From Oscillospiraceae bacterium (lineage in GTDB: Bacteria; Bacillota; Clostridia; Oscillospirales; Acutalibacteraceae), in contig JAFLUL010000018.1 of NCBI GenBank assembly GCA_022508845.1, forward strand, positions 1 to 33,301: DNA of 33,301 bases, given 5' to 3'. Positions 1 through 9,059 of the stretch are shown here, piece after piece. The position numbers were made by a program, and so were the translations under genes. Below the pieces are notes generated by a model, which did no database searches, was not told where the DNA came from, and saw nothing but the letters and a program-made list of their open reading frames with translations. The first letter of the stretch is position 1, and every line of letters begins with the position of its first letter.

Positions 1-1923
1 AGCTCATCGGCGACCTCTTCAAATATGCCGGAGGATATAAAGACATATTTCAATATGTTTGATTTCGTTGCAAATCATCTGCCCTCGGTTGAGCCAACCA
101 TAAGAAGCAGCGGCGATAATGTATTGCCTAATGTTTACTGCGGACTTATTTCTCTTCTTCTAATTCCTGCATATTTCATATCGGATAAAATTCGCGGAAA
201 AGAAAAAATTATGGCCGTTGCTCTTATCGGAGTTTTTTATATCAGCTTTAATATAAATATACTCAATTATATTTGGCACGGTTTCCATTTCCCGAACGAT
301 CTGCCTTACAGATATTCTTTTGCCTATTCGTTTGTTTTGCTCCTTCTTGCATATAAAGCAATGGCAAATATCAGAGAATTTTCAAGAAAGTATTTCGTTG
401 TTACCGGCATCGGATTATTTGCGTTTGTTATCCTTATAGATAAGCTTTCAAGCAAAAATGTTGATAACTATACCATAACGCTTTCAATCATTTTTGCCGT
501 TGCCTATGTTATTCTCGCAGGGCTTATCACTTCAAATAGATTTTCCGTAAAGACCCTTGAAACTATGCTCATTTTTGTTATAGTTGTTGAGATTTGTTCG
601 GCAACAAGCGTAGACTTTGTTATGTCACAGTCAAAATCGGCATATACCTCCGATTATACGGCATATCAGGAGATAAAGGAAAAAACAGAGCAGGATGACA
701 GCGAATTGTTTTACCGCACAGAGCTTACAAAACTCAGAGCAAGGATGGATCCTTCGTGGTACGGATATAACGGCGTTTCGGTCTTTTCGTCTATGGCCTA
801 TGAAAACACTTCGGCTCTTATGAAATCCTTGGGACTTTTCGGAAACAAGATAAACAGCTATACCTACTATCCTCAAACGCCGGTATTCAATTCTTTCTTT
901 TCTCTCAGATATCTTTATGATAATAACAGTATGTTATCAGAAAACAGCTTTTATAGCTATGTTGATACTACTGAAAACTTTACTTCATATAAATATAATT
1001 ATTATCTTCCTCTTGCATTTTCCGTAAGCTCCGATATATCTGACTGGGATCAGCTGTCAAGCTCAAATCCGTTTACCGTTCAGAATGAATTGGTTAAGTC
1101 GGCAACCGGAATTGACGCTGTTTTTAAAGATATTTCTGCAACGGACGTTTCCTCAAGCAATATTGAAACTCTATCTTTAAGTACAGTTAATACGGGAGTG
1201 ACCTTCAGCACAAACAAAATAAACAAATCGAAAAGCGGTAACGTAACAATAACCATTGATGTTGCCGAAGCGGGGCAGTATTATGTGTATGCAGGTTCAA
1301 TAAGACTTTCCTCGATAAAATTTACGGCAGGAGATGACTACTCATATAATTATGTTAGCTCCAGTATACAGCCATTTATTCTCGATTTGGGGCGCCGTGA
1401 GGCAGGAGAGGAGATTACAATTGAATATACCGTGGCGGATTCCCATGATACCGCAAGCCTTACTTTCTGTGCCGCAATGCTCAACGAGCAGAATTTTAAC
1501 AATGCTTATAATAAGATCAAATCAAACGGTACAATTGAACTGACAGAGTTTAAAGAGACAAGTTTTTCCGGAAATATAAACGTTTCAAACGATAACGCGT
1601 TTATTTTCACCTCAATACCTTATGATGAGAGCTGGAATATCTATGTTGACGGAGAAAAACTGAGCTACGTTTCCGACAAAAATCCGGATGGCAGCGTTGT
1701 TTCAGTTGGAAACGGACTTATTGGATTCGATATTTCAAAGGGAGATCATACAATAAGATTTGAATATAAGGCAAACGGTCTCAAACAGGGCATAGCGTTT
1801 ACCTGCGTTGGCATCATCATAGCGGCTTTGCTGCTTGTTTATAAGTTCACGCTGAAAAAGAAGCGCGCCGCTTCGGGTAAACGAAGCGAATATTTTGCGG
1901 TCATTCCAAAAGAGGTGGAATAA
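1..1923 (+). CDS. YfhO-family membrane protein, C-terminal part (5' end outside window)
   Basis: Frame is open from base 1 (SSATSSNMPEDIK...). Many N-terminal TM segments, an extracytoplasmic region with YVDGEKLSYV...GLIGFDISKGDHTIRFEY, and a final TM: YfhO-like. Confidence 0.75.
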   Translation, partial: SSSATSSNMPEDIKTYFNMFDFVANHLPSVEPTIRSSGDNVLPNVYCGLISLLLIPAYFISDKIRGKEKIMAVALIGVFYISFNINILNYIWHGFHFPNDLPYRYSFAYSFVLLLLAYKAMANIREFSRKYFVVTGIGLFAFVILIDKLSSKNVDNYTITLSIIFAVAYVILAGLITSNRFSVKTLETMLIFVIVVEICSATSVDFVMSQSKSAYTSDYTAYQEIKEKTEQDDSELFYRTELTKLRARMDPSWYGYNGVSVFSSMAYENTSALMKSLGLFGNKINSYTYYPQTPVFNSFFSLRYLYDNNSMLSENSFYSYVDTTENFTSYKYNYYLPLAFSVSSDISDWDQLSSSNPFTVQNELVKSATGIDAVFKDISATDVSSSNIETLSLSTVNTGVTFSTNKINKSKSGNVTITIDVAEAGQYYVYAGSIRLSSIKFTAGDDYSYNYVSSSIQPFILDLGRREAGEEITIEYTVADSHDTASLTFCAAMLNEQNFNNAYNKIKSNGTIELTEFKETSFSGNINVSNDNAFIFTSIPYDESWNIYVDGEKLSYVSDKNPDGSVVSVGNGLIGFDISKGDHTIRFEYKANGLKQGIAFTCVGIIIAALLLVYKFTLKKKRAASGKRSEYFAVIPKEVE

Positions 1924-2406
1924 ATGTTGGCTGGCAAGGAAATAAAAACCAATGCTATGCGTATGCTTGACAAGAGCAAAATTCCTTATAAGGCAAATTT
2001 CTACACTTGCGAGGAGTTTATTGACGGGATCCATATCGCCGATATGCTTTCTCAGCCTTATGAACAGAGCTTTAAGACACTTGTTTTGGTTGGTAAATCG
2101 GGCAAAAATTACGTTTTTGTTATACCGATAAATAAGGAGCTTGACCTTAAAGCCGCCGCAAAATGCGTTGGAGAAAAAAACATTGAGATGCTTCACGTTA
2201 AAGACATTAAAGACGTAACCGGGTATATACGCGGCGGGTGCACGGCGATAGGAATGAAAAAACCATATCCAACAGTTATCGACAGCTCCTGCAAGCAGTT
2301 TGATGAAATAATCGTAAGCGGAGGGGCAATAGGGGTTCAGCTTTTTATGACCCCCGAAAACTTTATTAAAGCGAGCGGCGCAAAAACCGATAATATAACA
2401 ATTTAG
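1924..2406 (+). CDS. ybaK: YbaK/EbsC-type Cys-tRNA(Pro)/aminoacyl-tRNA deacylase
   Basis: 160 aa with KTLVLVGKSGKNYVFVIPINKELDLKAAAK...GGCTAIGMKKPYPTVID, typical of the YbaK/ProX family. Confidence 0.85.
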   Translation: MLAGKEIKTNAMRMLDKSKIPYKANFYTCEEFIDGIHIADMLSQPYEQSFKTLVLVGKSGKNYVFVIPINKELDLKAAAKCVGEKNIEMLHVKDIKDVTGYIRGGCTAIGMKKPYPTVIDSSCKQFDEIIVSGGAIGVQLFMTPENFIKASGAKTDNITI

Positions 2407-2417
2407 CATTATTAAAA

Positions 2418-2448
2418 AAAGCTGAGCGGAATTTCTTCCCTCAGCTTT
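2418..2448. terminator. Bidirectional intrinsic terminator between convergent genes
   Basis: AAAGCTGAG...CTCAGCTTT perfect 9-bp stem between the ybaK stop and the rubredoxin stop, preceded by an A-run. Confidence 0.7.
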
Positions 2449-2453
2449 GATAT

Positions 2454-2609
2454 TTATTCTTCTGTAAAATTTTCTTTGTCAACTCCGCAAACAGGGCATT
2501 CAAAATCATCGGGGAGATCCTCAAATTTTGTTCCGGGTTCTATTCCGTTGTCGGGATCGCCGAGCTCTTCATCGTATTCCCAGCCGCAAACATCGCATAC
2601 ATATTTCAT
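2454..2609 (-). CDS. Rubredoxin (51 aa)
   Basis: Reverse strand reads [51 protein letters not shown]: two CxxCG motifs of rubredoxin. Absent from the supplied ORF track because it is short. Confidence 0.93.
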   Translation of the reverse strand: MKYVCDVCGWEYDEELGDPDNGIEPGTKFEDLPDDFECPVCGVDKENFTEE

Positions 2610-2699
2610 TTTTTAAAGCTCCTTTCAGTAATATAGCTCATAATAACATATAGCATTGAGTTTGTAAATAGCTTATAATAAAAAGTCTTAATTTATATA

Positions 2700-2728
2700 T
2701 TGAAATAAGATTTTGTCTATGTTAAAAT
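2700..2728 (+). promoter_or_regulatory. Sigma-A-like promoter upstream of the exonuclease gene
   Basis: TTGAAA - 17 bp - TAAAAT. Confidence 0.45.
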
Positions 2729-2743
2729 AATAAACACTCTATT

Positions 2744-3616
2744 ATGGGGGATGATTTTATTTTTTATGTAATAATGGATCTCGAATGGAATAATTCTTAT
2801 AATAAATACCGCAAGTGCTTTGTTAATGAAATCCTTGAAATAGGCGCTATAATGGTTAACGAAGAGCTTGAGATTATAGATACATTTTCTGTTATAATCC
2901 GTTCGCAGCTTATAAAAAAGCTGAGCGGGAGAGTTAAAAATCTTACTCATATAACAAACGAGGATATGACCTCCGGGGTGAGCTTTCAGCGGGCGGTAAA
3001 CGATTTCTCAAAATGGATAGGCAGCAGAAATTGCGTTTTTATGTCTTGGGGAAATTCAGATATAAGGGTGCTTTATGATAACTATTCAATGTTTTGCAGG
3101 GTTAAAGGAATTCCTTTTTTAACTGAATATCTCGATTTGCAAAAATACTGTCAGCAGTTTATCGTCAGCGCGTCAAACCAGCAAATAAGCCTTGTTAACG
3201 CGGCAATAGAAATGGGTATAGATATTTCCGACTGCAAATTTCACAGAGCTTTGGAGGACAGCCTTTTAGGTTTGAGATGTCTGAAAAAATGTTATAACAA
3301 AGAGTATCTTATGAACAGCGCCGTTATTTGCGATGAAGCTTTTTATCAGAAGCTGCTCTTTAAGGCAACATATATAACAAATATCAATGATCCAAAAATT
3401 AAAAAACACAATCTTGAATGTAAATGCGAAAATTGCGGTGAAAAAATGACAAGGATGAGCGACTGGAAAAATATAAATCAGTCGTTTTCGGCATTTTTTT
3501 TCTGTAAAGAATGCGAAAGACTTGTCAGATACACTTTGAGATTTAAGGAATACTACGATAAAATTGACGTTAAATCAACAGCAAGCGAAATAAAGAAAAC
3601 CGATAGCGATTCTTAA
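2744..3616 (+). CDS. DEDDh-type 3'-5' exonuclease with C-terminal zinc ribbon
   Basis: YVIMDLEWN...NEILEIGAIMV (ExoI), ...FHRALEDSLLGLRCL (ExoIII), then CKCENCGEKM...FFCKECERLV. Confidence 0.75.
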   Translation: MGDDFIFYVIMDLEWNNSYNKYRKCFVNEILEIGAIMVNEELEIIDTFSVIIRSQLIKKLSGRVKNLTHITNEDMTSGVSFQRAVNDFSKWIGSRNCVFMSWGNSDIRVLYDNYSMFCRVKGIPFLTEYLDLQKYCQQFIVSASNQQISLVNAAIEMGIDISDCKFHRALEDSLLGLRCLKKCYNKEYLMNSAVICDEAFYQKLLFKATYITNINDPKIKKHNLECKCENCGEKMTRMSDWKNINQSFSAFFFCKECERLVRYTLRFKEYYDKIDVKSTASEIKKTDSDS

Positions 3617-3626
3617 GGTGGGTTTA

Positions 3627-6521
3627 ATGAAAGAGAAAAGAACGGTTCCGCTTATCATATTTCTTATATTATCCTCATTTATTTTGACCGGCGGATTTTA
3701 CCTTGCGGACGTCCTTCCGCATAGTTTAAGCAATAAAATAACCGAAATAATAAATATTTTCCATTCAGATGATAAAACCCCGTCAAATCCCGTTTCATCC
3801 GGTGAATTTGACTTGGATTTTATTTCCGCCGATGTAAAATCTATGCCAAAAAACGTTAATGCCGTCTGGCTTGATCTTGAAAGGGATATAAGTGAAAATA
3901 TAAGCTACGGAGAGCTCTGCCGAGAAGCGGAAAGTTATTTTGAAAACTTTATGAATTATCTTACCTCCGTTATATATTTAAGGCCGGACTATAGCGGAAA
4001 ATTCAGCGGCTTTACGGATGCTTACCAAAATCAAGTTGATGTTCTCAGAGAGTATTTCATCCGTGCTGATAATTACGGGTATTTTAAGATTCTTGTTATC
4101 GACGGAAAAAGCATATATAATAACGGTGAACTGAGCTTTGAAAGCGTAAGATATTATCTTACCAATTATTCTTTTGACGCCGTATTGTTATCAAAGGCAG
4201 ATATAGATGGCGACAGCAATTTCCTTCAGGCTGCTGAGTTTTTTGCGAGAAAAATTAAGGCAGAATTCGGTGAAGACATTTTCTTCGGAGCGGAACTTCC
4301 GATTCTTTCGGATTCTTCCGAATATGCCTCGGGAAACACTCAGGCGGTTCTATCGCTAAAAAGCGTTGATTTTGCCCTTATTGAGGGGAGTTCAATGGAA
4401 AATTCCGTGCTTCCCTTTGGTAAAGTTATGTCTTATTGGAATGCTCTAGCAAAAAACTTTCCCAATATTGTTTTTTATTGCAAACACAGAAACGATCTTG
4501 TTTGTTCAAACGACTCCGATTGGGGTTCATATACCGAAATAAGCTCTCAGGTGCGTTATCTTTGGGATTGCGAGAGCTTTAAGGGCAGCGTTTTTTATCG
4601 TGCTTATTCATTAAAGCGCAATTTCAGAACATCTTCTCAGCGTCTTTCCTATCTTTTGTTTGAAGGCTCTTTTGACGACTTGGCTATATCTCAGATAAAG
4701 CTAGAAAACGATACCGTTAAATTTAGCGGATCTGCTTCAGAAGGGCACAAGGTAATATTAAACGGCGAAACAATTTCCAAAGATCCGACTTTTTCATATT
4801 CTGCATCTCTGATGGCCGGGAAAAATATATTCAGTTTTTTCAGCTGCGGAAAAACTCTTACATATAATATTTATAATAATTCGAGAGTTGTTTATGCCGT
4901 TTATCCAGAGGCTGATTTTTTGGTTAACAGCGGAGAAGTATTCAGCATAGCTGCGGTTTGCATTGACGAAGCAGAGCCTGTTTGTATGCTGAACGGCAAT
5001 ACATATGAAATGACAAAGATTTCATCCTCTGCGATAGAAGATGTTCCTGATGGGTATAGCGTTTTTGCCTGCTCAATAAAAATTATAGGAAGAAAAGGTT
5101 CAAACCTTGAACTCGGAAGCGCTGTTATTTATGCTGAGCTTTCAGACGGCTCACGGGAAAAGGCCGCAACCGGCAAAATTACCGTATTAAAATCTGAGAA
5201 TGATGGCTTTTTCAGTAGGCTCAAGCATCTTTTTTCATCTGAACCGGAGCAAATTGTTATTCCTGAAAATCCCGATTCGGTTAAAGAAAAAATTTCTCCC
5301 TATCGCGATAACGGTCTTGGCACAGCGCTTATGTGTAAGATTATTAACGATGATACCGAAACAATTGGAAAGCCTGACGAAAAAAACACTTACCACGCCG
5401 ACTACTCAACTCTTCCAGCAGGAACAATTGATTATATAAAGGATATGACTGTTTCCGAAGCCGGATATTTAAGATATGAGCTTATGTCAGGTATGACTGT
5501 TTACGGAGTTAATTGCGAAATTATCAATAACGGATATATTCTGCCTCTGAACGGCGTTTCTGTAAGCAGGGTTGACGATTCCGCCGCAAACTCAACGGAT
5601 ATATATTTTAATTCCGACTGGTTTGTGCCGGTTACGGTTAAATGCAAGCCCCAAACCTATTCCAACGGCTACGGCGGCTATTCCTTTAATATTTCAGCAT
5701 TTTCCGCCGAATATATTGAAATTAAATTCTATTATACCGACAAGTTTTATAACACATCTTTGCTCGATTTTTCTGAGAATTCTCCGTTTTCCAACGCCGA
5801 ACTTTACACAGCCGGAGAAGACAGTATGATTCTTCGTTTGTATCTCAAAAAAACGGGTCAGTTTTACGGCTACGACATATTTATGGATGAAAACGGACAA
5901 ATTGTTTTATCCTTTAAAAAGCACGTTGACGGCGAATTAAACGGAAAAGTTATAATGCTTGACCCGGGACATGGCGGTCTTGCAATGACGGGGACGTCCG
6001 TAAACGATAATTCTGTTGCCGAAGAAGCGGTAACTTTGTCCATAGCCCTTAAAGCTAAAGAGATGCTCGAAAATATGGGCGCTCAGGTCATACTTACAAG
6101 GGAATCAGATATTCCTTTAACCCTCTCCGATCGCGCTGAAATACTAAGCGAACAAAATCCTGATATTTTTATCAGTATTCATTGCGACGGAACAGAAAGC
6201 AGGGAAGATTCAGGAACACATTCTTTTTACTTCAGACCTTATTCTATGCCTCTCGCCGATGAGATAAATAAATCCCTTGCAAATGTATATAAAACTCATA
6301 TATACACTCCAAACGACCAAAATTACAATAAGATAGATAAAAGCATAAAGTTTTATCCTTTTTATGTTATAAGACTGAATCAATGTCCTGCTGTGCTTGT
6401 TGAAACAGGATTTATGACAAATGAGGCAGAAGGGCAGCTGCTCATTCTTGACAATACGCAGTATTGGTTGGCATACGGTATTTCAGAGGGAATAAAAAAT
6501 TACTTTGCTGCAAACTATTAA
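3627..6521 (+). CDS. Large exported N-acetylmuramoyl-L-alanine amidase (C-terminal Amidase_3) with long N-terminal region
   Basis: N-terminal TM/signal; C-terminal GKVIMLDPGHGGLAMTGTSVND...ILTRESDIPLTLSDRAEIL...FISIHCDG...VLVETGFMTN. ATG at 3627 preceded by AAGGTGGG. Confidence 0.85.
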   Translation: MKEKRTVPLIIFLILSSFILTGGFYLADVLPHSLSNKITEIINIFHSDDKTPSNPVSSGEFDLDFISADVKSMPKNVNAVWLDLERDISENISYGELCREAESYFENFMNYLTSVIYLRPDYSGKFSGFTDAYQNQVDVLREYFIRADNYGYFKILVIDGKSIYNNGELSFESVRYYLTNYSFDAVLLSKADIDGDSNFLQAAEFFARKIKAEFGEDIFFGAELPILSDSSEYASGNTQAVLSLKSVDFALIEGSSMENSVLPFGKVMSYWNALAKNFPNIVFYCKHRNDLVCSNDSDWGSYTEISSQVRYLWDCESFKGSVFYRAYSLKRNFRTSSQRLSYLLFEGSFDDLAISQIKLENDTVKFSGSASEGHKVILNGETISKDPTFSYSASLMAGKNIFSFFSCGKTLTYNIYNNSRVVYAVYPEADFLVNSGEVFSIAAVCIDEAEPVCMLNGNTYEMTKISSSAIEDVPDGYSVFACSIKIIGRKGSNLELGSAVIYAELSDGSREKAATGKITVLKSENDGFFSRLKHLFSSEPEQIVIPENPDSVKEKISPYRDNGLGTALMCKIINDDTETIGKPDEKNTYHADYSTLPAGTIDYIKDMTVSEAGYLRYELMSGMTVYGVNCEIINNGYILPLNGVSVSRVDDSAANSTDIYFNSDWFVPVTVKCKPQTYSNGYGGYSFNISAFSAEYIEIKFYYTDKFYNTSLLDFSENSPFSNAELYTAGEDSMILRLYLKKTGQFYGYDIFMDENGQIVLSFKKHVDGELNGKVIMLDPGHGGLAMTGTSVNDNSVAEEAVTLSIALKAKEMLENMGAQVILTRESDIPLTLSDRAEILSEQNPDIFISIHCDGTESREDSGTHSFYFRPYSMPLADEINKSLANVYKTHIYTPNDQNYNKIDKSIKFYPFYVIRLNQCPAVLVETGFMTNEAEGQLLILDNTQYWLAYGISEGIKNYFAANY

Positions 6522-6524
6522 AAA

Positions 6525-6552
6525 ACGGGGCTGTTCTTTTTGAACAGTCCCG
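6525..6552. terminator. Intrinsic terminator between convergent amidase and ackA
   Basis: CGGGGCTGTTC-TTTTT-GAACAGTCCCG hairpin. Confidence 0.6.
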
Positions 6553-6570
6553 AAATAATTATATGCAATT

Positions 6571-7776
6571 TTATAATGCTTCGCAGATATCTTTTGTGTC
6601 CTGGGCTATCATAAGCTCTTCATTTGTTGGGATAACAAAAAGCTTTACCTTTGAACCGGGAACGGATATCTCAAGCTCCTCGCCGCGTTTTGCGTTTGCG
6701 CTTTCATCTATTTCAGTGCCGAGGAAACGGAGTTTTTCGGCAACTCTCGTGCGGTATTGCGGGTTATTTTCGCCGATTCCGCCGGTGAAAACAACGGCGT
6801 CAAGTCCGCCCATAGCAGCTGCAAAGCCGCCTATATATTTTGTGAGCTGATGGCAGAGCATTGATTCAACAAGCTTTGCTCTTTCATCTCCGGATTTAGC
6901 TCTGTTTTCAATCTCTCTGTTATCGGATGTGCCTGTAAGACCGAGCATACCGGATTTTTTGTTCATAACCGTGTCAATTTCATCGGGAGAAAGACCCTCT
7001 TTTTTCATAAGTATAGGAATAATTGCAGGGTCGATGGAGCCGCAGCGAGTTCCCATAAGTATGCCCTCAAGAGGAGTAACGCCCATGGTTGTATCAAAGC
7101 ATTTGCCGTCCATAACAGCGGAAATTGATGAACCGTTTCCAAGATGACAGGTTACAATCTTTGTACCCTTTGCCTCTCCGCCTAAGAGATTTATGCAGCG
7201 TTTGCTGACGAATCTGTGAGATGTGCCATGGAAGCCGTAGCGACGGATAGAATATTTTTCGTAATATTCATAGGGAAGAGCATACATATATGCGTAGTCA
7301 GGCATTGTTGCGTGGAAGCCTGTGTCAAAAACGGCAACCTGAGGAACGCCGGGCATAATCTTTTCGCAAGCTTCAATTCCCATAAGGTTGGCAGGATTGT
7401 GAAGCGGGCCGAGATCAAAACACTCTCGTATAGCTTCTTTCACCTTTTCATCAACAAGAACCGAACCGTTGAATTTTTCACCGCCGTGAAGAACTCTGTG
7501 TCCAACCGCGCCGATTTCATCCATAGAAGAGATAACGCCCTGTTCGCTGCTTGTTAAAGCGTTTAAAACAATTTGAATTGCTGCGCTGTGATCAGCCATA
7601 AGCATAGGAACCTTTTTGCAGCTCTTTTCTGCGCAGCCGGAAACGGTGTGGGTGAAAGTGCAGTTATCATATGATATCTGCTCGCATATACCCTTTGCAA
7701 GAAGGTCTTCTGTTTCCATATCAATAAGCTGATATTTAAGAGAAGAGCTTCCGCAGTTTATAACAAGAACCTTCAT
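6571..7776 (-). CDS. ackA: Acetate kinase
   Basis: MKVLVINCGSSSLKYQLID...GHRVLHGGEKF...FDTGFHATMP...RYGFHGTSHRFVS...VTCHLGNGSS...FTGGIGENN. Confidence 0.97.
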   Translation of the reverse strand: MKVLVINCGSSSLKYQLIDMETEDLLAKGICEQISYDNCTFTHTVSGCAEKSCKKVPMLMADHSAAIQIVLNALTSSEQGVISSMDEIGAVGHRVLHGGEKFNGSVLVDEKVKEAIRECFDLGPLHNPANLMGIEACEKIMPGVPQVAVFDTGFHATMPDYAYMYALPYEYYEKYSIRRYGFHGTSHRFVSKRCINLLGGEAKGTKIVTCHLGNGSSISAVMDGKCFDTTMGVTPLEGILMGTRCGSIDPAIIPILMKKEGLSPDEIDTVMNKKSGMLGLTGTSDNREIENRAKSGDERAKLVESMLCHQLTKYIGGFAAAMGGLDAVVFTGGIGENNPQYRTRVAEKLRFLGTEIDESANAKRGEELEISVPGSKVKLFVIPTNEELMIAQDTKDICEAL

Positions 7777-7883
7777 AATTTTTACCTCCGCAAAAATTTA
7801 ATACTTGATTAAAATAGTTATCTTGTATATTATATACATACAATATTTATTTTTCAAGTATAAATTTTGAAAGAAGGCTCGGT

Positions 7884-9059
7884 TTGAAAAATACGGCGTT
7901 TATTATCAGCGAATATGACCCTTTTCACAACGGTCATAAATATCATATAGAGCAAACAAGGCAGGCAGGCGCAAAGAGGATAATATGCCTTATGAGCGGA
8001 AATTTTGTTCAGCGGGGAGATATAGCTTTCTGCGATAAATATTCGCGCGCAAAATTTGCCGTTGATAACGGGGCGGACCTTGTTTTGGAAATACCGGTTA
8101 AAAACGTGCTTTCGGGAGCAGGGTATTTTGCTGCCGGAGCAACAGGGATAATAACTCTCACTGGCTTAAACGCCACTCTCTCGTTCGGTTCTTCCGCAAA
8201 CACCAAAGAATTGAAGGAATTATCAAAAAAAATCGGTTCAGTTGAATTCCAAAACAACGTAGACATTTATTCCCGTGAAAACGGAACGAACCACGCTCTT
8301 TCAGCATATAAACTTTTGCTTAATTCAGATCCGCAAAAAGCGCAAATTCTGAAAGATCCAAACAATATCCTTGCGCTTGAATATATTAAAGCTATGAGCG
8401 ATATTGATATTTTTTCTGTTAAACGTGACACGCTTTTTCACGATTCGTCTGAAACATCCGATAAATTTGCAAGTGCAAAATATATCAGAGAAGAGATTTA
8501 TAAAACAGGCTCAATTCAAAGCGTAAAGGAATTTTTGCCCGAAAATGTGTTTATTTCTCTTTCGGAAATGATGAGCAGGGGAGAGGCCCCGTCAGATAAA
8601 AATAAGTTCTCCGCCTTGGCTATGTATAGGCTTATTTCGATGGATAAAAATGAATTTGCAGAGATAAACGGCATAAATCAGGGGCTTGAGAACAGAATAT
8701 ATTCCGCGATCCGCGAAAGCTCAGAGCTTTACAGTCTTTATGACCGTGTAAAGACAAAACGCTTTACTCATTCAAGAATTCGTCAAGCTTTGGTGTCATC
8801 TGTTCTCGGTATAAAGCGCTCCGATCTTGATAGACCTTTGCCGTATATTCGTGTTCTCGGCTTTAACGGAGAGGGACGGGAAATTATAAAAGAGATAAGA
8901 AGTTTAAGCTCGGTTCCGCTTATAATGAATTTATCCGAGGCTCCCGATTGCAAAGAAAAAGAGCTTGACTACCGTGTAGGCAAGCTCTATGATATCTGCA
9001 GACCGTCTCCGCTCAATAAAAACGCGGAATTTGCCTCTAAGCCCTATGTTTCTCAGTAA
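7884..9059 (+). CDS. tmcAL: tRNA(Met) cytidine acetate ligase (TmcAL/YlbM family nucleotidyltransferase), TTG start
   Basis: IISEYDPFHNGHKYHIEQTRQ...ICLMSGNFVQRGDIAFCDKYSRAKFAVDNGADLVLEIP. Confidence 0.88.
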   Translation: MKNTAFIISEYDPFHNGHKYHIEQTRQAGAKRIICLMSGNFVQRGDIAFCDKYSRAKFAVDNGADLVLEIPVKNVLSGAGYFAAGATGIITLTGLNATLSFGSSANTKELKELSKKIGSVEFQNNVDIYSRENGTNHALSAYKLLLNSDPQKAQILKDPNNILALEYIKAMSDIDIFSVKRDTLFHDSSETSDKFASAKYIREEIYKTGSIQSVKEFLPENVFISLSEMMSRGEAPSDKNKFSALAMYRLISMDKNEFAEINGINQGLENRIYSAIRESSELYSLYDRVKTKRFTHSRIRQALVSSVLGIKRSDLDRPLPYIRVLGFNGEGREIIKEIRSLSSVPLIMNLSEAPDCKEKELDYRVGKLYDICRPSPLNKNAEFASKPYVSQ

